A DNA stretch of 12,205 bases from Prasinococcaceae sp. CCMP 1430 (Eukaryota > Prasinodermophyta > Palmophyllophyceae > Prasinococcales > Prasinococcaceae). Of this stretch, positions 6,297 through 12,205 are shown one piece after another. The notes beneath the pieces are model-generated. The model was not told where the DNA came from and did not search any database. It saw nothing but the letters and a program-made list of their open reading frames with translations. A program made the translations under genes and the position numbers. The stretch is from NCBI GenBank assembly GCA_013416795.1, contig RQSC01000007.1:4972-17176 (forward strand), read 5' to 3'. Numbering within the stretch: position 1 is the stretch's first letter; each line of letters starts with the position of its first letter.

Positions 6297-7409
6297 CTAC
6301 TCAGCCTCAGGCTCCGCAGGTGCCTGCTCAGGCTCGGCTGCGGGTGCCTCCTCCTCGGCGGCCGGCGCCTCCTCCTCCTCCGTAGCGGCCTCTGCGGGCA
6401 CCTCGTCCTCCGCTGGCGCCTCCGGTGCAGCGGGCGCATCCATCTCTGCCTCCGCGGGAGCGTCTTCCACGACAGGCGCCTCTGTCTCTGCGGGCGTCTC
6501 ACCACCGCCCTCGGTGGTAGCGCCGTTGAACGCGGCGCCCGCCTCAGGCTCTGCCTCTGTTGCCACCCCCGCGTCACCTCCCGCCGCTGTCGCCGCCCCC
6601 TCGTCCACAGGAGCCTGCTGCGCGTGAGCATCCCCGACGGCAGCTTCATCCCCAACCTCTGCTTTGGACGCTTCGGGAGCGTCAGCTTCAGGCTCAAGTC
6701 CCGCTGCCTTGCGCGCGGGCTTCACAACGACTGCATTGTAGGCCTCGAGCTCTTCCTTTGAGACCTTGCCGTCGCCGTCGGTGTCAAGATCGGCGAAGTC
6801 GAGCGGTTTGGCGAGGTCGGCGATGTTCAGCGGTGCCAGCTATGGGACGCGTACAGCCACCGGCCCCGTGGCCACAAGCGTGTCAGCGCAGTGCGCACGG
6901 ATTGGCCAGCTGTGGCCTCCCACGCTCGGGCGCGTGCGCCATGGCGCACGGGTGCGCCTGCCTGCGCTCCGCACCTTTGGCGGCGCGCTCCCCTGGAGCG
7001 GTGGCCTCCGCCGTGAGCCCTCAGGCGGCCGCACGCGCTTTGGTTTGGGCACGCCCTTCTCTAGCGCGACCTTGATGGCGTCGAACACGGCGTCCTTGTC
7101 GGCGAGCACCGCGTCATCTTCTTTGGCAAGCGCGCGCACGCCGCGCATGATTGTGTGCGGGAGGCCGCTCTGATCGAGGAATCGCAGGAAATCCTCGCGC
7201 CCGCGCGGCGGCGCCGGCCACGACTTGCGCAGGTGCTGCGGCGGCGCGCCCGGCGCGCGCAGCACCTTGGACACGAACGCCACCGCATCCTTCTTGTCGG
7301 GAGGGCCGCTGTTGTACAGGTCGAACACCGCGGCCTTGACGGCGTCTGCGCTCCCCGAGGCGTGCAGCGCCTCCAGCAGCGCCTCGCGCTTCGCCTGCGC
7401 AGGGTCCAT
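6297..7409 (-). CDS. EF-hand protein with long acidic Ala/Glu/Pro tail
   Basis: Model complement(join(6297..6839, 7035..7409)), 305 residues. Exon 1 (residues 1-125, MDPAQAKREALLEAL...) is a mixed helical region with no family I recognise; it contains DAVKAAVFDLYNSGPPDKKD and ends KGVPKPKR. Exon 2 opens LAPLNIADLAKPLDFADL and carries one canonical EF-hand loop DTDGDGKVSKEE (residues 144-155; ligands Asp144, Asp146, Asp148, Ser152, Glu155), followed by LEAYN. The rest (about 160-305) is low-complexity Ala/Glu/Pro with almost no aromatic residues, highly acidic and probably disordered. Known of the motif: calcium binding. EF-hands normally pair; only one is visible, so it may dimerise or have a degenerate partner in exon 1. 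ATG 7409 is chosen for its good context (G at -3 and +4) and because upstream sequence is repeat-like. Inference: calcium-responsive or calcium-buffering protein, perhaps linked to mineral or vesicle handling; not established. Confidence 0.78.
6840..7034 (-). other. Intron in the EF-hand gene (inferred)
   Basis: On the - strand, the GTGCGG donor starts at 7034 and the CCCATAG acceptor ends at 6840; 195 nt, phase 0 on both sides. The TAG of the acceptor is itself an in-frame stop, so the EF-hand exon cannot be read from unspliced upstream sequence in this frame. The intron in the exon 1 frame encodes only Arg/Pro-rich sequence. Confidence 0.7.
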
Positions 7410-7889
7410 CGCCGCCGCCCCTCGGGCGCCGCCCTCCGCCGAGCCCGCCCGGAGCACCGCAGTGGCGCGCGCGCACCCACGCCGCCCGCCAGGGCACACG
7501 CCGCACGCGCCAGGGCGCGCGCGCGCGTCCCAAAGCGGCTCCAGCGGACAAGCCCCCACCGCAGAACGCGCGCGGATTCCGCCCTCAGATTTCAAACGGC
7601 GAAAAACGCACTCGATGATCAAAACGAGCGTTAAAAGAACGGCAATCGGTGCGCCGCGCGGAGAAGAACAAACCCTCCATAAACCGTAATTCAGTGCGCA
7701 ACCAGTGCTGTACCTTAACTCGCCGAATGGGCGCTGGTTCCCCGAGGGCGCGCCCGAAATAGAGCTGTTGCTGCGCCATGGGGCGCGCGAGGGCACGCGG
7801 GTGAGGCGAGGGGAGTGTGTGTAGGCGCGCATATGTGTGGGTGTGTACACACGAATACTCACACGTGGACCTTCACACACACACACGCT

Positions 7890-7926
<37 letters not shown>

Positions 7927-8000
7927 GAGCCGTGGCCATACGACGCGCCCGAGCGCGCGCGCCGCGTGGGCGCGCGCCCGCGGCGGAGGCGGGGGTTGGG
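7410..8000. promoter_or_regulatory. Divergent intergenic region, shared promoter of two genes
   Basis: 591 nt between the starts of the EF-hand gene (-) and the At4g15545-like gene (+). From 7410 to about 7550 it is GC-rich (5' leader of the - gene). About 7570-7725 is markedly less GC-rich with A-runs (AAAAACG, CAAAACG, TTAAAAG), the likely core promoter zone. About 7810-7890 is TG/CA-rich, then a poly-G tract. Open frames here are low complexity. No individual transcription-factor site can be named. Confidence 0.5.
7890..7925 (+). repeat. 36-nt poly-G tract
   Basis: Uninterrupted run of 36 G, preceded by a CA run (7874-7887) and ending 75 nt before the ATG at 8001. It can form G-quadruplexes on the + strand (and in the 5' UTR if transcribed). 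Homopolymers this long are error-prone in sequencing, so length is approximate. Confidence 0.95.
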
Positions 8001-9129
8001 ATGGCGTACGCAGCGATGTCGCCGTCGGACGTGCTGCCGCAGGACATGCTGGCCACGCTGCCGCCCGACCCGGCCGCGCAGCACGAGCTGGCCGTCAAGC
8101 TCGCGGCGTACGCCTTCAACGCGCGCGCGGCGGGGCTCGAGGCCGAGGTCGCCCAACTCAAGAGCGCGCTGGCCGCAAAAACCAATGCGCTCAAGGGGGT
8201 CGAGGCACAAGCCTCGGAGCTGCGCCTTGAGCTCGCCGAGGCGCGCGCGTGCGCCGAGCAGTCGCTCGAGGAGCAGTCAAAGCTCGTGGGGGAGAAGGAT
8301 GCGCTTGCAGCCACAGTCAATAGGCTCAATAGGGAGAACGCCAAGCTCGGGGCGTTCAAGAGGAACCTGCTGCAGACCCTACAGGACGATGACGACGTCC
8401 AGGTGCGCCCCTGAGCCCCTGCGCATTGATGAGTGCGCCCGCGCGCCTTGGTTTCGCCGCGCTGACGAGCCTCGTTCCGGTCGCGTGCGCAGGCTGGCGC
8501 GCCGGTCGAGGGGATCGGTGCGCCGGGCTACAGCGCAGCCAAGCGAGAGCCGGTGACTCCCTCATTGTCCCTCTACCAATCGCAGAGGTACGAACCCGCG
8601 CGCGCTCGCGAGTGGCGGCTGTCAAGGCGCGCGGAGCTCCGGCACTGACGCTGAGAGCTGGTCCGTCGCAGTGCCGTGCCCACCCCAACAAACTCCGCGC
8701 TGCGCTTGGCCGGTATGACGCCCGCTGGCGGTAGTGCGCCGCCCGGCGCCTCCCAGGTGGACGGCAAGGAGTTCTTCCGCCGCGCGCGCGCGACACTCGC
8801 CAACGAGCAGTTCACAGCGTTCCTGCGGAACATCAAGGTGCGTGCCTGCGCACGCTCGCGCACTCGCATGCGCATGCGCATCGTGTGCGTATCGCGCGCG
8901 TGCACGTGCTCACATGTCCCTTTTCGCGCGCCGGCACGTCTCTCTCGCTCCGCGGACCCGTGCACGCTCGCACCCGCCCGTCCACCCTCAGGAGCTCAAC
9001 GCGCACCGCCAGACGCGCGAGGAGACGCTGCAGCGCGCCGCCGACATTTTTGGCGCCGACAATGCTCACCTGTACACGGCCTTCGAGGGACTGCTCACCC
9101 GACATATGCCATTGGCGGGAGGGGCGTAG
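8001..9129 (+). CDS. At4g15545-like coiled-coil protein (NAIP-like family)
   Basis: Model join(8001..8402, 8493..8587, 8672..8837, 8992..9129), 266 residues; all four junctions keep frame (phases 0, 2, 0). Residues 11-45 (LPQDMLATLPPDPAAQHELA, then AVKLAAYAFNARAAGLEAEV) and the coiled coil to about 128, ending LNRENAKLGAFKRNLLQTL, match the N-terminal half of the Arabidopsis At4g15545 family. Residues 135-194 are a variable Pro/Ser linker. Residues 195-258 (VDGKEFFRRARATLANEQF, TAFLRNIKELNAHRQTREET and the DIFG...LYTAFEGLL end) are its highly conserved C-terminal module. As I recall, plant members are NAI2-interacting proteins of ER bodies; the role in algae is unknown. Good start context (G at -3 and +4), no signal peptide. 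Probably a cytosolic scaffold at endomembranes (inference). Confidence 0.9.
8403..8492 (+). other. Intron 1 of the At4g15545-like gene
   Basis: CAG|GTGCGC donor at 8403 and GCGTGCGCAG acceptor ending at 8492; 90 nt, phase 0. Unspliced reading would stop after three codons (TGA at 8412-8414). Confidence 0.75.
8588..8671 (+). other. Intron 2 of the At4g15545-like gene
   Basis: AGAG|GTACGA donor at 8588 and GTCCGTCGCAG acceptor ending at 8671; 84 nt, phase 2. The split codon AG+T gives Ser166. Unspliced, the frame hits TGA near 8646. Confidence 0.72.
8838..8991 (+). other. Intron 3 of the At4g15545-like gene
   Basis: AAG|GTGCGT donor at 8838 and CCACCCTCAG acceptor ending at 8991; 154 nt, phase 0. 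It joins FLRNIK to ELNAHRQTREE, exactly as in the uninterrupted family motif, so this junction is very well supported. Confidence 0.92.
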
Positions 9130-9644
9130 GTGGCGCGCTCACGCGCAGCGCACGCTTCTCCGACGGAGAGTGGCACGGACCCTCACAGGGAGCCTCCCCT
9201 CACCTCCTGACCCTTCGACAACAGTAAGATAAACACCCAACTGTAGGCCATCGGCGTGCTGACTGGCATGCGGGCGCGCCCACGCCTGCCAGCGCCACAT
9301 GCCTGCGGCGAGTGCGCGCGCAGCGGTCGCGGCGTGCACCGCCACGCATAGCGTCCTGGCGGCGCCGAGGTTCAGGTTACGAGCTCATCAATATAGGGTT
9401 TGATTGTAGGGTTCAAATTTCACATCAAATCGAATAGGCGTGTGCCGGGCACTCTTGGCGCCGCCGCTTCGGGCGTTTCGCGACGAGTGCGCCATTCTTC
9501 GCGAGTGCGCCGCCAGAGGGCGCGGGGCCGGCCGCAGGGCCTATCGGGCGGGCGGACGGGCGAGGGGGAGCCAAGGCGCAGCCCCTCCCTCCGCCCGCAC
9601 GTGCTGTGACCCGCGGCAAGCTAAAGCCGCGCAGCCGGCGCAGC
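9130..9644. promoter_or_regulatory. Intergenic region with AT-rich probable promoter
   Basis: 515 nt between two + strand genes. The first part is the 3' flank of the At4g15545-like gene. About 9380-9436 is clearly AT-rich for this window (ATATAGGGTTTGATTG, CAAATTTCACATCAAATCG) and lies about 210 nt before the next ATG; it is the best promoter candidate. The remaining leader (9440-9644) is GC-rich with no credible coding sequence. Confidence 0.4.
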
Positions 9645-10889
9645 ATGACGCGCCGCGGCTTGGCGCGGCTTGGCGAGGCTCAACCGTACGTGTACGAGCG
9701 CGGTGGCGCATTCGAGAGCCTGCCTGCCGAGACTCGCGCCCGGCTCGAAGGGGTCAGCGTCGGCGCGGCCGCGGCGCGCACCGGCGATAGATTCGCAGCC
9801 GCAGAAGACGCGGCCGATGCCATCTTCAGCTGGTCCAAGTACCCCCCGCGTGTGCCCAAAGGCGTACCGGACTATGCGCAGCTCTGCCTTGAGGTCGCTT
9901 CGCAGATGGCCGACCAAGCGCTTGCGGCGCGCGAGAGGGGAGAGGAGGTGCCGCCGAGCCCCGAGCCGCGGCACTACGACACGCTGCGCGAATTCGGTGA
10001 GCACCCTGACGGCAGCGGCGATGGCGTGTTCCGCACCTTTCTCACTGAGGTGGACTTCTTCAATGAGGTCGACGGCGCGCTGCTCGACGCCGAGGCGAGC
10101 ATAGCGGGCTCCGAAGCGGATGTGCTAGCCGCCGCGCGTGCCGCCGCGGATGCGCTCACCGAAGCCAATCGCACGCGCGCGGTGCCGCAAGCGCTTCAAA
10201 CTGAGACGGGAATCACGCTGGCGACCGCGCGTTACCACGCGCATCGCGGCGGCTCCACGCGCGGCTCGGACGGGACCGCACTTGCGCTTTCTGACAGGGC
10301 CTCGCCGCGCTCCCGAGCTGCCACGGCCAGCTCCATCATCAATCGCACGCTCACGTTCCTGCGGCTACGCGCGCAGCGACAGGCAGCTGCCTCGCGCATC
10401 TCCGCGGGCGACACCACCGCCACTCTCACTTTGCTGCCGGAGTGTGTCACACGCAGGGGAGAGCTCGCCCAGCCGACCAACCCGACGGGCGTAGGATGCA
10501 CGTGGCCGCTGCCCGCGGACGTCGACGCCGGACTGTGGGAGGATGCCAAGCGGACCGCCGAGCACAAAGCGCGTCTATTGGCCGAAAGCAAGCGCTTCGC
10601 AGAGTCACGACGGCCCCTCGCCGCGCTGCACGCGGCGCGGCGCGAGTGCGCGGCCGCGCGCGAGCGCGAGGAGGCCGCGCGCAGGCGCGCGGTGGACGAA
10701 GCCGTGCGGCGGCGTATCAGCGCGGCACTTAGCCGAGCGGCGCCCGAACGGTTAGCAGGGTACAAGACGCGCCTGGAGGAGCGGCGCAAGCGCGCTGAGG
10801 AGCTGCGCTCCGAGGCAAGCATGGGCTTTCGGGTCCTCAGCTCGGGGCGGTCGCTCACCACAGGCAAGGTGGTCCACCACACGCTCTAA
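9645..10889 (+). CDS. Unrecognised Arg/Ala-rich protein with long charged helix
   Basis: I do not recognise this protein. Single-exon frame of 414 residues from ATG 9645 (A at -3; an in-frame GTG lies 39 nt upstream) to TAA 10887-10889. The N-terminal part has defined, non-repetitive sequence: YVYERGGAFESLPAET, then AIFSWSKYPPRVPKGVPDY and DGVFRTFLTEVDFFNEVDG. The middle (about 150-290) is Ala/Arg/Ser-rich. Residues about 294-392 (from DAGLWEDAKRTAEHKA through HAARRECAAAREREEAARRR to KTRLEERRKRAEELRSEA) are a highly charged, mostly uninterrupted helical or coiled-coil stretch. The C-terminus is basic (GFRVLSSGRSLTTGKVVHHTL region). No signal peptide or membrane segment. Such a layout is common in cytoskeletal or flagellar proteins, but nothing here proves that. 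It is convergent with the ankyrin/LRR gene. Confidence 0.72.
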   Translation: MTRRGLARLGEAQPYVYERGGAFESLPAETRARLEGVSVGAAAARTGDRFAAAEDAADAIFSWSKYPPRVPKGVPDYAQLCLEVASQMADQALAARERGEEVPPSPEPRHYDTLREFGEHPDGSGDGVFRTFLTEVDFFNEVDGALLDAEASIAGSEADVLAAARAAADALTEANRTRAVPQALQTETGITLATARYHAHRGGSTRGSDGTALALSDRASPRSRAATASSIINRTLTFLRLRAQRQAAASRISAGDTTATLTLLPECVTRRGELAQPTNPTGVGCTWPLPADVDAGLWEDAKRTAEHKARLLAESKRFAESRRPLAALHAARRECAAAREREEAARRRAVDEAVRRRISAALSRAAPERLAGYKTRLEERRKRAEELRSEASMGFRVLSSGRSLTTGKVVHHTL

Positions 10890-11061
10890 CTGTAGTCTAA
10901 CAGCTACGCGCTCGCGGGCGAGAGCGCAGCTGACTGCCGGATATGCGCGTCAGCATGGACGCCCTGGCTGTAACATATGTACAGTACGATTCGGTTGTGT
11001 ACGCCTGGACGCCTGCGGCGAGGCGCACATCGCACGCGCACGGTGGCGAGCGAGCAGGTGG
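10890..11061. other. Short spacer between convergent gene ends
   Basis: 172 nt separating the stops of the + strand gene (10889) and the - strand ankyrin/LRR gene (11062). A less GC-rich core (about 10966-11003) contains TGTAACATATGTACAGTAC, a near-palindrome. TGTAA at 10969-10973 could act as a 3' processing signal for the + gene by analogy with green algae. This is speculative for this lineage. Confidence 0.4.
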
Positions 11062-11978
11062 CTAGAGGATGAGTTCTACGCCGCTCTCCTCGCAGAATGC
11101 CTTGAGGGCCTCCTCGCCATCTGTCCCGGAGAAGCGGTTCCGGCTCAAGTCGAGTCGTTTGAGGCGCTGTGCGCCGCCGGCCTCTTGCTCCGCAAGCGCC
11201 GCGTCGCGCGCGGCGGCGAGCGAGCATGCGAGCGCGTAGGCGCCCTCGGCGCCGCAGGCATTGGCGCTGAGGTCGACGCTCTCGAGCGCACCCAGCCCGA
11301 CGCGCTCAAAAGCCTCGCCCACCTGGCGGAAGCCCTCGTCGCCAAGGCGGTTAGACGCCAGCCCCAGCGTCTTGAGCGACTCGTGTTGCGAAGCAGCTTC
11401 GGCGGCGGCGGCGGCACCCTCGGCCTCGAGCGAATTGAATCCGAGTTCGAGGCGGACCACTCCGGCGCCGTGCGCGCGCAGCGCGGCCGCGAGCGTCTCG
11501 CCTGCAGACGCCACGAGCGCAAGCCGCGAGAGTGGCAGCTCCTCGATCTCACACACGCGCAGCACGACCTCGAGCGCCTCGGCATGACCGGACTTTAGGG
11601 TCGCGAGCGCGAGGGAGCGGAGCTGTGCGCGGGGCAGCAGCGCGCCGCATGCGGAGACGCGAGTTAGCGCGCCGGTTTGCATGCGTTCTCGCGCGCACGC
11701 ACGCGTACACCACGCACCTCGTCCTCCTCCAGCCAGTCCTCGCGCGCCTCGAGCAGCGCCTCCAGCGCCTCGCGGTGGCCGCCCGCCGCCGCGAGGTCCG
11801 CCGGCGTCTCGTCATGCTCGTCGAGCGCCGTGACGAGCGCGTCGAGGTCCGCGCCCTCGCCGTCCCCGTCGCCGTCTCCGGCCTCCTCGGCGGCGGCGAG
11901 CAACGCCCGCACGCGCGCGGCGTCGCCCGCCTCCGCCGCCTCGTGCAGCGGCGTCGTCACGCCCCCCTCGTCCGCCAT
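11062..11978 (-). CDS. Ankyrin-repeat / leucine-rich-repeat fusion protein
   Basis: Model complement(join(11062..11622, 11718..11978)), 273 residues. Exon 1 (residues 1-87) holds two ankyrin-like repeats, TPLHEAAEAGDAARVRALL (9-27) and DETPADLAAAGGHREALEAL (56-75), separated by an acidic DGDGDGEG insert. Exon 2 (88-273) holds leucine-rich repeats of the ribonuclease-inhibitor type: VRLELGFNSLEAEGA (143-157), LKTLGLASNRLGDEGF (170-185), LESVDLSANACGAEGA (200-215) and LKRLDLSRNRFSGTDG (241-256), ending VELIL. Both modules bind proteins; no catalytic or nucleotide-binding domain is present. ATG 11978 has an excellent context (A at -3, G at +4); ATG 12107 in the same frame would add 43 Arg-rich residues and is less likely. 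No signal peptide. Partners unknown; probably an intracellular adaptor (inference). Confidence 0.8.
11623..11717 (-). other. Intron in the ankyrin/LRR gene
   Basis: On the - strand, GAG|GTGCGT donor starting at 11717 and CCCCGCGCACAG acceptor ending at 11623; 95 nt, phase 0. The two exons lie in different frames, so splicing is required to join them; read through, the ankyrin frame stops about 50 nt into the intron. Confidence 0.75.
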
Positions 11979-12205
11979 CGTCGCGGGGAAGCGGGAGCCC
12001 AGCGCGCCGCGCCCCGTCCACACCGCGTGCCGAACCCGCGCTCTGGCGCCCGCACGGGCTGCACCTCGAACCCCGCGTCGCCCAGTGGCCACAGAAACCT
12101 TATCCATCAGCCGAGGGGGAGCGCTGTGCGGCACACGGCGCGCGGCACACCCGTGCCAGCGCGCCCGCGCGCCGGCCTGCCGCGCGCCATGGCGTGCCGC
12201 GGCTG
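11979..12205 (-). other. 5' flank of the ankyrin/LRR gene
   Basis: GC-rich upstream sequence reaching the window edge. The only less GC-rich spot is around 12090-12107 (AGAAACCTTATCC on the + strand). An in-frame extension exists but reads as Arg/Ala/Gly-rich sequence without domain features. No other gene seen. Confidence 0.5.

Noticed and set aside
6840-8210. 456-residue - strand open frame as one protein
   Set aside because: It merges the intron (6840-7034), the true first exon of the EF-hand gene and the poly-G/CA promoter region (a poly-Pro run); only 7035-7409 looks coding.
11185-11598. + strand open frame opposite the LRR exon
   Set aside because: Charged low-complexity reading; the - strand frame has four regular leucine-rich repeats.

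Overview
This is a eukaryotic, very GC-rich and gene-dense nuclear window. Most genes are interrupted by short GT-AG introns (84 to 361 nt), starts lack bacterial ribosome binding sites, and CA/TG microsatellites are abundant. I infer a unicellular alga, most likely a haptophyte. The basis is GC content, compact introns with mostly GTGCG-type donors, a plant/algal protein family (At4g15545-like) and a proline-linked surface protein. The species call is inference; no rRNA or organellar marker is present.

Layout. (1) 1-699: the last two coding exons of a + strand gene that begins outside the window; its introns are filled with (CA)n and (TG)n. (2) 700-1021: spacer with a CA/CG alternating tract, then an AT-rich probable promoter. 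(3) 1022-2821 (+): intronless SGNH/GDSL-type hydrolase-like protein with a possible N-terminal signal anchor. (4) 3430-6018 (+), one intron: type I membrane protein with four cohesin-like beta-sandwich domains, proline-rich linkers, a C-terminal transmembrane helix and a cytoplasmic tail. (5) 6297-7409 (-), one intron: EF-hand protein with a long acidic Ala/Glu/Pro tail. (6) 7410-8000: divergent promoter region containing a 36-nt poly-G tract. (7) 8001-9129 (+), four exons: At4g15545-like coiled-coil protein, the best-recognised gene here. (8) 9645-10889 (+): unrecognised Arg/Ala-rich protein with a long charged helix. (9) 11062-11978 (-), two exons: ankyrin-repeat exon joined to a leucine-rich-repeat exon.

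The genes do not form an operon or an evident pathway; they look like independent eukaryotic genes. I see no mobile element, CRISPR, viral gene or RNA gene. The points most worth a second look are: the exon flanked by complementary CA and TG intron tracts; the cohesin-like surface protein with its patchily homogenised internal duplication; the ankyrin/LRR fusion whose domain boundary is an intron; and the uniform GTGCG splice donors. Exon structures were derived by hand from reading frame, splice dinucleotides, phase and homology, and need transcript data.
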